Assembly (NCBI GenBank): GCA_964574325.1
Contig: CAZNMY010000001.1
Coordinates: forward strand, 62,001-126,000
From: CAMDPA01 sp964574325
GTDB lineage: Bacteria > Pseudomonadota > Alphaproteobacteria > Rhizobiales > Hyphomicrobiaceae
Reading direction: 5' to 3'
DNA: 64,000 bases
Both the position numbers and the translations under genes were made by a program. Positions 25,355 to 34,527 of the stretch are shown piece by piece. How positions within the stretch are numbered: position 1 is the first letter of the stretch; each line of letters begins with the position of its first letter. The notes beneath the pieces were generated by a model. It saw only the letters and a list, made by a program, of their open reading frames with translations. It made no database searches and had not been told where the DNA came from.

Positions 25355-26566
25355 TCAATACTGACCTTGCGGCTCGAGACCCAACGTATACTGGCCGTAC
25401 ATCGTGCTGACGGCATCCCAGTTGAGGCTGAGGTGAGAGCCGCCGGCGTGAGCATCGCGCCAGATGCGCTGGATGGGTTTTTCCAGGAAGATCGATTGCC
25501 CGCCTGACGCGTTGAAAAGTGCATCGACGGCCTGCAGCGCCAGCTTTGTGCAGAATGCGTGGTCGAGCCGATTGCGGATGCGCATATCGAGGGTCGTCGG
25601 TTCGCCGCGCTCCGCCAATGCCTGCGTCTCGTGAAGATCGCGAAGCAGGAGAAGGCGGGCAGCATCGAGCGCGGCGGTCGCCTCCGCGACACGCGACTGC
25701 ACGGTGGCGAACTCGGCCATTCTGCGATTGCCGCCAGCGACCGCGCCGCGGGTCGTGCGGACTTTCACACTCTCGACGAAATCGGCGAGGCCTCCTTCGG
25801 CCATGCCGAGCACAGCGGAGACGAGTGCAGACGGCAGCACCGACAGCATCGATTGCCGGTAGAGCGGATTGGTGTTCACGAGCGTGCCGGGTCCTGTGCC
25901 CATGACGAGATCCGGTATCGTGATCGCGCGATGCTCCGGAATGAAGAGATCCTCGGCGACGATGTTCTTGCTCCCGGTGCCGGCGAGTCCCATCGTGTGC
26001 CAGTTGTCTTCGATGCGGGCATCCGACTTCGGCAGCAGCAGGAATGTCGGCGTCGGTCCGCCTTGGCCATCCGCGGGCGGGACCATCGTGCCGATGAACA
26101 GCCACTGCGCTATGTCGCAACCGCTGGCGAAGACCCATGAGCCGGTGGTGCGATAGCCGCCCTCGACGCGGACCGTCTTGCCGGCCGGAGGATACGAGCC
26201 CGCGGCGACCGATCCGCGATCCGCCCAGAACTCGTCCTGCGTGACGGCCGGCATACACGCGACGATCCATTGATGAATGTTGGCGATGCCGAACACCCAG
26301 GCCGTCGAGCCGCAGCCGTGTCCGATGGTCGAGATCAGTCGTGACAGCACGTCGTAGCCGTATTCATAGCCGCCATAAGCTGCAGGCTGGAGAATGCGGA
26401 ACAGGCCCGCCTCGCGCATCTCCTGGACGAGTGCGTCGGAAACGCGGCGGTTGGTTTCGGTCTCCTGCGCGCATGCCTTGAGTTTGACGGCGATCGCTTC
26501 AGCACGCGCCGACAATTCTGATGCGGCCGGACGCTGCGGCATGCCTGCAGTAGCGCTATCCAGCAT
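25355..26566 (-). CDS. acyl-CoA-dehydrogenase-fold flavin monooxygenase (HsaA/HpaH C2-type hydroxylase)
   Basis: A 403-residue protein of the group D flavin monooxygenases, which use reduced flavin from a separate reductase to hydroxylate phenols. It has the acyl-CoA dehydrogenase fold: N-terminal helices with FRILQPAAYGGYEY, middle strand domain (GYRTTGSWVFASGCDIAQW), TMGLAGTGSKNIV, and C-terminal helices ending SGGQSIFLEKPIQRIWRD. It is the last gene after LigA and LigB on the minus strand, so it probably makes the catechol-type ring that LigAB opens. No dedicated flavin reductase is seen in the block. A true acyl-CoA dehydrogenase is less likely. Confidence 0.85.
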   Translation of the reverse strand: MLDSATAGMPQRPAASELSARAEAIAVKLKACAQETETNRRVSDALVQEMREAGLFRILQPAAYGGYEYGYDVLSRLISTIGHGCGSTAWVFGIANIHQWIVACMPAVTQDEFWADRGSVAAGSYPPAGKTVRVEGGYRTTGSWVFASGCDIAQWLFIGTMVPPADGQGGPTPTFLLLPKSDARIEDNWHTMGLAGTGSKNIVAEDLFIPEHRAITIPDLVMGTGPGTLVNTNPLYRQSMLSVLPSALVSAVLGMAEGGLADFVESVKVRTTRGAVAGGNRRMAEFATVQSRVAEATAALDAARLLLLRDLHETQALAERGEPTTLDMRIRNRLDHAFCTKLALQAVDALFNASGGQSIFLEKPIQRIWRDAHAGGSHLSLNWDAVSTMYGQYTLGLEPQGQY

Positions 26567-26713
26567 GATTGCTCTCCTTCGACTGACGGCGCGTGTGCGC
26601 CGCTGCGCGTGTCATTGCGTTCGATCGATGACGAACCGGGGCGGCGATGCGGCCAGTGCCGGTGGGGCGAGCCATCCGGTACGAGTGGCGGGACCGCCGA
26701 GAAGCACGTGGCA

Positions 26714-27544
26714 CTATCGAACCCGCCACGCTCCAAACCCGGCGCCGACCAGAGTCTCCGGGCTCGGAAAGTAGTCCACCACCTCGAAGCCCCGGCTTCC
26801 GGCCGCGCCGTGCGCCACGACCCAGTCACGCATTTCCGCTGCCCCGTTGCCGGTCGTCGGCAATCTCGTCTCGAGGAACCTGGTCAGCGCGATCTCGTCG
26901 CCGTTCTCGAAATGCTGCAGGCATTCGCGATCGAAAGCCTCGTCGACCCAGCCCATCGTCGCCTCGCCGATCGAGTGGCTGATGCCGCCGGTTGCGAGAA
27001 TGGCGACGCGCGCGGGCTCGGGGTAGCTCTCGATGGCCTTGCGCAGCAGGCGACCCCACATCAGGCATCGCCTGATGCTCGGCATGGGTTCTTCGAGGTC
27101 GTTGACGAGGATCGGAACGATCGGCATCTCCGGACCGATGCCCATCCGCCAGAGGGGGATGCAGGCGCCATGGTCGAGCTTGAGGCGATGCGAAAGCGAC
27201 GGCTCGAAGTCACTCGACAATGCCGTTTCGAGAAGATGCCGGCCGAAGCGTGGGTGACCGGTCAGCGTCTTGTGCGGGTAGACCTTCTGCATGAACGGCT
27301 CGGGAGGGCCATCGTGCTCCTCGCCGATGCCGATGAGGACGGCAGGCAGGTTGTCGATGAAGAAGTTGACCCAGTGATCCGGCGTCACGAGCACGAGAAT
27401 GTCGGGCTTCGAAGCGCGCAGGCGATTTCCGACTTCCGAGAAGGCAGACGCGAGCCGCGCACGGCGCTCCTCGGGGAGTTTGTCCCAGTCACGCGCGATG
27501 ATGGGACCGTGGCAGGCGGCGAACGCGCCGACGAGACTAGCCAT
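26714..27544 (-). CDS. LigB-type extradiol ring-cleavage dioxygenase, catalytic subunit
   Basis: A 276-residue class III extradiol dioxygenase (protocatechuate 4,5-dioxygenase beta-like), non-heme Fe(II). Likely metal and catalytic residues are in FAACHGP (His about 12), VTPDHWVNFF, LDHGACIPLWRM and GGISHSIG. It overlaps the small subunit gene by 8 bp (27537-27544). It cleaves a catechol, protocatechuate, gallate or related ring next to the diol; the substrate cannot be read from sequence. Co-occurs with a flavin hydroxylase and a LysR regulator. Confidence 0.9.
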   Translation of the reverse strand: MASLVGAFAACHGPIIARDWDKLPEERRARLASAFSEVGNRLRASKPDILVLVTPDHWVNFFIDNLPAVLIGIGEEHDGPPEPFMQKVYPHKTLTGHPRFGRHLLETALSSDFEPSLSHRLKLDHGACIPLWRMGIGPEMPIVPILVNDLEEPMPSIRRCLMWGRLLRKAIESYPEPARVAILATGGISHSIGEATMGWVDEAFDRECLQHFENGDEIALTRFLETRLPTTGNGAAEMRDWVVAHGAAGSRGFEVVDYFPSPETLVGAGFGAWRVR

Positions 27545-27809
27545 GGGCGGCCTCCTTGGTCTTCATGGCGTGCAGGCGAGCGATGAACTCGGCTTCCGGC
27601 ATGCCGCGGATCTGGAAGTAGAAGCGCAGGAGGTAGGCGTTGACCCGGGGCGAAATGAACGCGACGTCGTCGGCAGTGATCGCCTCGCGAACCTCGGCCG
27701 AAAGCGGATATCGCGCGATGACCTTGTGCTCGTCCGCTCGGAACTCCGCGGCGAGCGATGGATCTTTGGTGAGATCGAAGAACAGCTTCGACAGCCAATA
27801 GTCGGTCAT
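27537..27809 (-). CDS. LigA-type extradiol dioxygenase small subunit
   Basis: A 90-residue helical protein of the LigA (protocatechuate 4,5-dioxygenase alpha) family. LSKLFFDLTKDPSLAAEFRA and ITADDVAFISPRVNAYLLRF are characteristic. It shapes the substrate pocket of the LigB subunit. The ATG at 27809 follows GGGAGGACAC, a strong ribosome binding site. It is shorter than some LigA proteins (about 120-140 residues), as in two-component LigAB-like enzymes of uncharacterised substrate. First gene of the ligA-ligB-hydroxylase operon. Confidence 0.9.
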   Translation of the reverse strand: MTDYWLSKLFFDLTKDPSLAAEFRADEHKVIARYPLSAEVREAITADDVAFISPRVNAYLLRFYFQIRGMPEAEFIARLHAMKTKEAAHG

Positions 27810-27914
27810 CGTGTCCTCCCTTCCTTCGCCGGATGGCGTTTATTCGGGGGCAGCGCGGGGTGTCGGTCTCGTGTCTTCACCGCGCACCTTACAAAGTGTT
27901 GGCTCCCTCGAACA

Positions 27915-27957
27915 GATATCGATTTTCATCGATCGATAGCGGTTAGGTATCGATATC
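27915..27957. promoter_or_regulatory. inverted repeat upstream of ligA, likely LysR operator
   Basis: GATATCGAT (27915-27923) and ATCGATATC (27949-27957) form perfect 9-bp arms. Inside lies a second palindrome ATCGAT-TTTC-ATCGAT (27918-27933). It is located between the LysR stop and the ligA start, about 105-150 bp upstream of ligA, where a LysR activator would bind. Confidence 0.5.
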
Positions 27958-27963
27958 GCCGGC

Positions 27964-28884
27964 TTACGCGCGCGACTTCGTTCGCGGGCGCCTGGCTGCG
28001 ACCGGCGCACTGCTCAACAGGTCGACGAGATGCTGCGCGGCCGGCGTCAGTGGCATCCCGGCTCGGCGCACGACGACGATCGGAGGCGCCGACAGAGGTT
28101 CCTTGATCCGGACGGGAGCGAGGACGCCGGCGGTGAGAGGGAAATCGGTCCATTGCGCCGGCACCATCGCGAGAAGATCGCTGTAAGCGAGCGAGATCAT
28201 CAGGGTCAGCGCCGACTGGCTGCGAAGCACGATGCGCGGCGGCGCGAGCCCATAGCCTTCGAAGATGCTGCTCAGGTCATCCTGATCGTCGAGGGTGATG
28301 GAAGTCGTCGCCCATTCGGCGTTGTCGAGCTCACGCAGTGATCGCGCCTTTGCGTGGGGATGACCGGCGCGGGCCAGAACGATGCGCGAGTTGTCGAAAA
28401 TTTTCTCCTGCATCAGGTCGCCCGGCAGATTGCGTCCCGGCTGCGGTCCGACATAGAAATCCATCGTGCCGTCGCGCACCTGTGCCTCGATCGTCGGGTA
28501 GAAGCCCTCGATCAGATGCAGTTTGATGTCCGGATAGCGCTTCCGAAACGGCCGTAGCGCTCTCGGCAGCAAGGCGACATGAGGCGCGATCGACAGGCCG
28601 GCCACCACCTTGCCCGCCGTGCCGCCCTGGAGTTGGTCGATCTCCTCGCGCACACGGCGCACTTCACCCAGCACCGTGTTGGCGCGTCTGACGAAGATCT
28701 GTCCGGTGGGCGTCAGGATCATGCCCCGCGCCCGGCGCTCGAACAGCGGAGCGCCGAGTTCCCGCTCCAAGTCGTGGATGCTGCGCGTCAAGGCGGGTTG
28801 CGCGACGCCGAGCATTCGCGCCGCACCACGAAGGCTGCCGCGTTCGGCGATGGCGACGACGTCTCGGAACTGATTGAGCTTCAA
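27964..28884 (-). CDS. LysR-family transcriptional regulator
   Basis: A 306-residue regulator. The N-terminal winged helix-turn-helix is KLNQFRDVVAIAERGSLRGA, then QPALTRSIHDLERELG; the effector domain follows with AGLSIAPHVALLPRALRPF. The TTG at 28884 is the preferred start because GGGAGGAAA lies just before it and the HTH begins at residue 2; upstream ATG/GTG codons would add residues foreign to the family and place an operator-like palindrome inside the gene. It sits between the ligAB operon and the divergent MetE-like gene and probably senses an aromatic acid to control both. Confidence 0.92.
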   Translation of the reverse strand: MKLNQFRDVVAIAERGSLRGAARMLGVAQPALTRSIHDLERELGAPLFERRARGMILTPTGQIFVRRANTVLGEVRRVREEIDQLQGGTAGKVVAGLSIAPHVALLPRALRPFRKRYPDIKLHLIEGFYPTIEAQVRDGTMDFYVGPQPGRNLPGDLMQEKIFDNSRIVLARAGHPHAKARSLRELDNAEWATTSITLDDQDDLSSIFEGYGLAPPRIVLRSQSALTLMISLAYSDLLAMVPAQWTDFPLTAGVLAPVRIKEPLSAPPIVVVRRAGMPLTPAAQHLVDLLSSAPVAARRPRTKSRA

Positions 28885-28921
28885 TATTTCCTCCCACGCC
28901 GCACGACGGATCTGGACCATT

Positions 28922-28938
28922 GATACCATATCGGTATC
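28922..28938. promoter_or_regulatory. palindrome in the LysR / MetE-like intergenic region
   Basis: GATACC-ATATC-GGTATC is a 6-bp-arm inverted repeat between the divergent genes, sharing the GATA/TATC core of the site near ligA. It is a plausible LysR recognition box. Confidence 0.4.
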
Positions 28939-28995
28939 GGCAAACAAATTTCGCTATCTACACGCCCCTGCGCGTGGTTGTTAGGAAGGTTGCCG

Positions 28996-30105
28996 ATGCC
29001 GCGTAATCGGACGCTCGACGACCATCAACCCCGTTATCGCGAGACCGCCATGTCCCAAGACGTGATGCTGATAGGAAGCATTCCTCACAATTCGATTCCC
29101 GAGGCGATGCAGATGTTCGGCGGTCCGCTGGGCCCGCACATGAGCACGTTGCCCGATGGCGAAGTCGGCTGGCGCCGCTTCTGGATCACGCGCGTTCATT
29201 TCCAGGTGCTGGCGATCCATCCCGATCTCGAAATCCTGCAGCGGCCGCGGCGCGATGACGGTGTCGAACGCATCTACCCGCACGACGCCACCGACAACTG
29301 GAATTTCAAGGTGCGCGACGGCGTCGAGAAGGTGGTGTTCGGCCATGCCGGCTGGCGGCTCGGTTTCTACCAGGACGCCGTCAACTCCTATCAGTTCTTC
29401 AAAGGACTGAAGGAGGACGGTGCGATCCCCCGGCACCTGCGCTTTCAGGTGTCGGTCCCGACAGCCGTCAGCGCGCTGCCGGCGCGCGTGTTCCCCCATC
29501 CCGGCGACCTCGCCAAGGTCCGCCCGGGCTATATCGACGCCGTGCGCGCGGAAGTCGCCGCGATGATGGAGCAGATCCCGCCCGATGAACTCGCGATCCA
29601 ATGGGACTGCTCGACGGAGTTGCAGGATGTCTACGGCGGCGTGCCCGGCGTGCCGCAAGCCGGTGCGCTCGAGCGCAACGTGCCTCAGATCCACGAGCTG
29701 TCGAAGGATGTGCCCGAGAACGTGCAACTCGGATTCCATCTGTGCTTCGGTACTCTCGGCGGCTGGCCGCGTTTTGCCCCCGACAGCGCCGACCGCGTGG
29801 TCGAACTGGCGAATGCGTTCATTGCGGGCGCCGGTCGCAAGGTGGACTGGATGCACATCCCGGTACTCGACCGCACCGACGACGCCTACTACGCAGCGTT
29901 CGCCGATCTGAAGCCGAACGGCGCGCGGATCTATCTCGGCATGATCCACAACATGGCGAATTTCGAGCAGCGGTTGGCCCTGGCCCGGAAGTATCTGCCG
30001 GACTTCGGGGTTGCGGCTTATTGCGGTTTCGGTCGCCGGCATCCCTCGGAGCTGCCGGCCGTGCTGAACGAGCATGTCACGGCACTGAAGCACTTGCACA
30101 AGTAG
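28996..30105 (+). CDS. MetE/UROD-like TIM-barrel protein, possible methyltransferase
   Basis: About 369 residues resembling the C-terminal barrel of cobalamin-independent methionine synthase. SIPHNSIPEAM, MSTLPDGEVGWRRFWI, LAIQWDCSTELQDVYGG and LCFGTLGGWPRF are in positions of the fold; the last two carry potential metal-binding Cys and His. ATG 28996 has AGGAAGG six bases before it; ATG 29050 is an alternative with a weaker site. It is divergent from the LysR gene and next to an extradiol dioxygenase operon, so demethylation of a methoxy-aromatic compound is possible but not shown. Many homologues are annotated only as hypothetical. Confidence 0.7.
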   Translation: MPRNRTLDDHQPRYRETAMSQDVMLIGSIPHNSIPEAMQMFGGPLGPHMSTLPDGEVGWRRFWITRVHFQVLAIHPDLEILQRPRRDDGVERIYPHDATDNWNFKVRDGVEKVVFGHAGWRLGFYQDAVNSYQFFKGLKEDGAIPRHLRFQVSVPTAVSALPARVFPHPGDLAKVRPGYIDAVRAEVAAMMEQIPPDELAIQWDCSTELQDVYGGVPGVPQAGALERNVPQIHELSKDVPENVQLGFHLCFGTLGGWPRFAPDSADRVVELANAFIAGAGRKVDWMHIPVLDRTDDAYYAAFADLKPNGARIYLGMIHNMANFEQRLALARKYLPDFGVAAYCGFGRRHPSELPAVLNEHVTALKHLHK

Positions 30106-30159
30106 GCACAAGCTCTGCGGAACAGGGCAATCAACGAAATCGAAAATCGGGAGGACGAA

Positions 30160-31131
30160 ATGATTCTGAAAGCGACTTCGGCCGCATTGGCCGTGTTGAT
30201 CGCGCTCGTGGTGCCTGCCGTCGCACAGAAGTGGCCCGACCGTCCGATCAAGCTGATCGTTCCGACCGGACCGGGTGCGGCCACCGATATCATGGCGCGA
30301 CTGATGGCTGAGGATGTCGGCAAACGCTTGGGAACGACGATGGTCGTCGAGAATCGAGCTGGCGCGTCGGGCATTCCGGCTCATCAGGCAACGGCGACGG
30401 CAGATGCCGACGGCTACACGTTCCTGTTCACCAATACGTCCGGCCTCGCCAGCAATCTCGTTACGTTCAAGAAGTTGCCGTACGATCCAGCGGTGGACTT
30501 CGAGGCTGTTGCGATGGTCGTCAGCCTTGCGCCGCAGCTCGTGCTCGTCAATTCCAAGCTGCCCGTGAAGAGCCTCGCCGAACTGATCGCCTACGGCAAG
30601 GCCAATCCCGACAAGCTTTCCTATGCAGCCGATGCGACGGCCGGCGCCGCGGTATTCGCTGGACGACTGGTCAACCGGCGCTCCGGGATCGGCATGCGCG
30701 AGGTCGCCTACCGTTCCGCTTCGCAGATGGTCCAGGACGTCGCGAGCGGGGTCGTTCCCGTCGTTGTCACGTCGATCGCGGTATCGGGACCGTTCAGGCA
30801 GACCGGTGATCTGAGACCGATCGCGGTTACGTCGGCGGCACGGTTCCCTTCGCTGCCGGAGGTGGCCGCGGTCAACGAGACGCTGCCCGGTGTGCAGCTC
30901 GACGGATGGTTCGCGGTCGTCGCGCCGAAGGCCGTCGCTGCGACTTCGATCCAGAAGGTCAATGTCGCGATCGGAGAGTTCCTGAAGCAGCTGGCGATAC
31001 AGAAGCGTCTGCTCGACATCGGATTGGCGACGACGGGCGCGGGCACGCCGGAAAGCACCGCGAAGTTCATCCGTGACCAGCAGAATGCCTGGCGCTCACT
31101 CGCGAAGGAACTCGACATCCAGGCGCAGTAG
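30160..31131 (+). CDS. third TctC/Bug-family receptor
   Basis: A 323-residue binding protein with signal peptide ending PAVAQ (residue 23) and family segments DRPIKLIVPTGPGAATDIMA, VVENRAGASGIPAHQA and DGYTFLFTN. A GGGAGGACGAA ribosome binding site precedes the ATG. It follows the MetE-like gene by 54 bp and is probably co-transcribed. No TctA/TctB is next to it, so it may use the permease at 10448-12502 or act as a periplasmic sensor. It likely captures the aromatic substrate of this block. Confidence 0.92.
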   Translation: MILKATSAALAVLIALVVPAVAQKWPDRPIKLIVPTGPGAATDIMARLMAEDVGKRLGTTMVVENRAGASGIPAHQATATADADGYTFLFTNTSGLASNLVTFKKLPYDPAVDFEAVAMVVSLAPQLVLVNSKLPVKSLAELIAYGKANPDKLSYAADATAGAAVFAGRLVNRRSGIGMREVAYRSASQMVQDVASGVVPVVVTSIAVSGPFRQTGDLRPIAVTSAARFPSLPEVAAVNETLPGVQLDGWFAVVAPKAVAATSIQKVNVAIGEFLKQLAIQKRLLDIGLATTGAGTPESTAKFIRDQQNAWRSLAKELDIQAQ

Positions 31132-31200
31132 AGCCACGGCGGCCGCAGTAGTCTGCAATGAACGCACCTGCCGGGAAAGCTCAGAGCAGGCCCTCACGAA

Positions 31201-31238
31201 CTCGCTGGGTTGCAGCGGTGCTGTATCGACCCAGCGAG
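31201..31238. terminator. hairpin between convergent genes
   Basis: CTCGCTGGGT (31201-31210) pairs with ACCCAGCGAG (31229-31238) over 10 bp. The loop contains a second small stem CAGC-GGT-GCTG. It lies between the receptor stop (31131) and the 10-heme cytochrome stop (31262), so it could stop transcription from both sides. No clear T-run follows. Confidence 0.6.
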
Positions 31239-31261
31239 TCTGAGGCGAGTGACGAGGCGGA

Positions 31262-33598
31262 TCACTGCCTGGGAACCGGCGTATCGACAACTGGCGTGAT
31301 CGCGCCGTTCACATGATAGGTGTGACACGTGAGGCAATCCTGACGCGCCTTTCCGCGGCTATGGCAGGTTCGGCACCCGTCCAGTTTCATCGGCGAGAAA
31401 TTGGATATGTGCCTCTGCGGGTCACCTTGTTCATAGCTCTCCAGATAGGAGCTGCCTTGCACGAGGCTGTGGCAGGTCGTGCAGCCGCTCTGACCGACGA
31501 TGCTCATGTGCGGCCGATGGCTGAATTTCGTGAAGCGTCCCTTTCGTGGCTCTGCTGCCGATGCAGAGAAGTTCACGGCTCGTCCTTCTGCGTTGAAGTC
31601 GATGCTGTGGCATTTCGTGCAGGAACCCTTAGCGTCCTTGCCGGTCAGGGCATCGAAGGTTGCTGCTGCCGGACTGTTCGACGCCTTCCGTGTCTGTGGG
31701 CCGACGAGGCGCAACCACGCCGAGATGAATTTATCTGCGTGTCCCGTGGGACGATAGTAGATCGCATGATCCTGGCGATACCAACCGCCATCCTCGGCCC
31801 AATCTTCCGGATTCGTACCGGACTCGATGGCCGTCGAGGTGGCCGCCGGCGACCGGGGCTCGGCTGCGTTCGCGATCGGATCGGAAGCGGCATTCGCTGC
31901 TCGTGGGCGTGCCCGGTTCGGGGTGACGGCCGCGGTATCTGCCTTGCCGGCACCTTGGATCGCCGCCGGTGCTTTCTTCGCGTTCCTTCCGGCGGCCTTG
32001 CTCGCGCGAAGCTCCGCTTCCGTCAAAACCAGGAGATCGTCGGTTTGATCGACTGCCTTTGCCGCGGGGACTTCGGCGGGAGAAGGCGATTCCTTGCTAG
32101 CCTTCGTGCTCGATGAGGCATTTGTCGGCGCTGATGCTCCAAGAGACTGCGCCGCAGAGGGCTTAGCTGGAAAAGCGTCGTTTGCCGTTCCTGTCTTTGC
32201 TTTTTCCTTCACCGGAGTGCGTTTTCCGGCCTTCCCTGCCGTATCACCTTCGTCGGGCACTCGCGGAGCCACCATCGCCGTCGTCCATCCCCCTTTCCGC
32301 TGACCGCTGACATCTGGCCGACTGGCGATTTCAGCCGCGAGATTTGGCAGCCATTGCTGTTGGGCGATGCTGAGCACATCCAGCGGAATGCTCGCTGTCA
32401 GCTCGGTGATAACGGGCGCGGCGGGCTTTTCCCGATCGCTGGTATCGATGGCGGGACCTGTTCTGTTGTCCAATCCGGTCAACGCGTCCGACGCGCGTGC
32501 CTTGAGCAGCGCGTGGAACAGCTTCTTGATCTCCCAAGCGAGGTTCGTGACCGCGATGATCTGATCGTCGGTTGCTTTGCGAAGATCCTGCAGGTCGAGT
32601 TCGTCGACGATTTCGATCAGAGAGCGTCCCTGCTGCTGTCGACCGATGATGACTTTCATGAACGGCGTAAGCGCGGCTTCCGACGCTTCCGGCCATTCTC
32701 CCACATCTGCCTTTCGCCTTTTCAGGGTCTGCAGGTCGAGACCCGGTACGGCGAGAAAGGCAATGCCTTTGGGGCCGCTGAGCCGTTCCTTGCCGCGGAT
32801 CTGATCGAGATGGCAGGAGGCACACGTCTGCTCGAATGGTGCGACGCCCATGATGCGCTTGTCCTTGCCGCCGTCATGGCAGCTCGAACACGTCGTGGGG
32901 ATGCGCTTTGCCGGATCCTTCTTCGCGATCTCCGGAAAGTGCTTTCCGAAGTGACCGGCGTGATCATAGATAATCCGGGTGCGCCTCTCGAAGGGATATC
33001 CTTCGAATTCGGGGTGACGGTTTTCGAAGCCGTCGAATTTGACCACATGACAAGACCCGCATCGAGCGTCCGATATCTTCTTCAGATCGAACGCCGCGCC
33101 TTGATGCTCCTGGTGGCAGGTGGCGCAACGCAGACCATGCGCCGTCACGGCATCTGTCGGGAAGGCGACGGCTTGTGCATGTGCGGATCGCGATGCGCGT
33201 GTTTCTGCACCGAGTTTGCTCAATCGCTGGGTGCTCCGCGTTAGAACCTCGATGGCGGCGCCATGCGCATTGAAAGCGGTGTCCGGCATCTGGTGGCAGG
33301 TGAGGCAGGCTTTGCTGTCGGCGAGCCTGTCGCCGGCGAAGAAGCCGCGAAGCCAACTCACTTTGCCGGTTCCGCTGTTGGTGTGGCACGAGCGGCATTC
33401 ACCGATGGTGGCGTGAGGGCTCGCCAGCGGACCAGGCATCAGGAAACCGGTATCTCTGGAAACGACGAAGACCAAGCCCAGGCAGGCAATGGTCACGAGT
33501 GCCATCTGGATTGCCAGCCGGTCTCGACGCGTGGCGGGGATCTCCGGGGGCGTGTCGTCTTCGGTTCTCGCGGATCTTTTTCGAAGTAACTGCCGCAT
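31262..33598 (-). CDS. membrane-anchored 10-heme c-type cytochrome
   Basis: A 778-residue multiheme cytochrome. An N-terminal basic region and one membrane helix (about residues 30-47) keep it anchored, with the rest periplasmic. Ten CxxCH sites: C68, C98, C158, C180, C237, C259, then a heme-free middle, then about C660, C706, C742 and C755. The middle (about residues 265-655) holds a linker rich in Ala, Lys, Thr and Pro (about 440-600), suggesting two heme heads on a flexible arm. ATG 33598 overlaps the upstream cytochrome-b stop (TGATG). Likely role: moving electrons between the membrane quinone side and periplasmic or outer-membrane partners. No close family recognised. Confidence 0.88.
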   Translation of the reverse strand: MRQLLRKRSARTEDDTPPEIPATRRDRLAIQMALVTIACLGLVFVVSRDTGFLMPGPLASPHATIGECRSCHTNSGTGKVSWLRGFFAGDRLADSKACLTCHQMPDTAFNAHGAAIEVLTRSTQRLSKLGAETRASRSAHAQAVAFPTDAVTAHGLRCATCHQEHQGAAFDLKKISDARCGSCHVVKFDGFENRHPEFEGYPFERRTRIIYDHAGHFGKHFPEIAKKDPAKRIPTTCSSCHDGGKDKRIMGVAPFEQTCASCHLDQIRGKERLSGPKGIAFLAVPGLDLQTLKRRKADVGEWPEASEAALTPFMKVIIGRQQQGRSLIEIVDELDLQDLRKATDDQIIAVTNLAWEIKKLFHALLKARASDALTGLDNRTGPAIDTSDREKPAAPVITELTASIPLDVLSIAQQQWLPNLAAEIASRPDVSGQRKGGWTTAMVAPRVPDEGDTAGKAGKRTPVKEKAKTGTANDAFPAKPSAAQSLGASAPTNASSSTKASKESPSPAEVPAAKAVDQTDDLLVLTEAELRASKAAGRNAKKAPAAIQGAGKADTAAVTPNRARPRAANAASDPIANAAEPRSPAATSTAIESGTNPEDWAEDGGWYRQDHAIYYRPTGHADKFISAWLRLVGPQTRKASNSPAAATFDALTGKDAKGSCTKCHSIDFNAEGRAVNFSASAAEPRKGRFTKFSHRPHMSIVGQSGCTTCHSLVQGSSYLESYEQGDPQRHISNFSPMKLDGCRTCHSRGKARQDCLTCHTYHVNGAITPVVDTPVPRQ

Positions 33599-34491
33599 CA
33601 CCAGATGCCCGTCGAGTAGGAGTAGACGACGACGACGTGCAGCACCGTCAGGCAGACGAGCGCATAAGTGGCGGGCACGTGCACCAGCAGCCAAGCTCGG
33701 GTGAGACCGAGCTGGACCCGCGTAAAATCAAGTCGATCCTTTTCCCTGATCAACTCGCGTATGACATCGAGCTTTTCTCTGCTCCGCTGATCGACGTAGG
33801 TCGCCAAGGTCTCGATCTCGGCGGTCATCCGCTCGAGAGGACGTTGGGAGCCGAACAGATGAGCGGCGAAATTGCTCTGATCCTGGAAGAATCCACGAAG
33901 CCGGCTCGTGTAGAGATCCACGATCCAGTCGTCGTGTGGCAGGCCGGGCAAGGGCAGTAGCGGGGCGTTCGTGTCGGTCGCGAACACGGCGGCGCGGAGC
34001 GCGCGCGCCAGCTCGGCACGGCGTGCGGGAATGCTGTCGTACCCCACACTGGTGTCGATCCTCCGTTTCGCCTGGAGCGACCAAACGAGAAACGTGCCGG
34101 CAACGCCGCTCAGAGCCACCAGAACGAAGCTCGACCACAGCGCCCATTCGAAGATCGTGTCCGGGAAGGAAAAATCCGAGTGTGAAACGAAAGCTGCGAT
34201 GAGCAGATAGCCCAGGAAAATGTGCGTCTTCTGCCAGCGTATCGCTGATCTCGCAGACAGCATCGAGGTCTTGCGCGCGATGTGGACATAGAACTGGAGA
34301 AGCATGCCAGCGGCCAGAATCCAGCCATCGAAATAGCGCGGGTCGCGAAGGCCGTTGCCGAAGATCGCGACGAGCCACATCAATCCGCAAGAAAGAGTTG
34401 CGATCAGGGCGGCCCGTATCACCCAGCCGACCAGGGTTCTGCCAGGCAGCCGAGCCATTCGCAGTCGGTCAGTGGCCTCGTGCCTCCGCAT
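33598..34491 (-). CDS. cytochrome b-like integral membrane protein
   Basis: A 297-residue protein with about five hydrophobic helices (roughly residues 20-45, 55-75, 90-110, 115-138 and 262-292) and a central soluble domain (about 140-260). Possible heme-b ligands are His in FYVHIARK, KTHIFLGYL, AFVSHSDF, and in the last helix LLVHVPATYALVCLTVLH. It resembles cytochrome b561 or ferric-reductase-like di-heme proteins; exact family unclear. It would pass electrons across or within the membrane to the 10-heme cytochrome, to which it is translationally coupled. Confidence 0.75.
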   Translation of the reverse strand: MRRHEATDRLRMARLPGRTLVGWVIRAALIATLSCGLMWLVAIFGNGLRDPRYFDGWILAAGMLLQFYVHIARKTSMLSARSAIRWQKTHIFLGYLLIAAFVSHSDFSFPDTIFEWALWSSFVLVALSGVAGTFLVWSLQAKRRIDTSVGYDSIPARRAELARALRAAVFATDTNAPLLPLPGLPHDDWIVDLYTSRLRGFFQDQSNFAAHLFGSQRPLERMTAEIETLATYVDQRSREKLDVIRELIREKDRLDFTRVQLGLTRAWLLVHVPATYALVCLTVLHVVVVYSYSTGIW

Positions 34492-34527
34492 CTCAAACCG
34501 TTCCTCCGATGCCCGTCGGCCCCCGGT

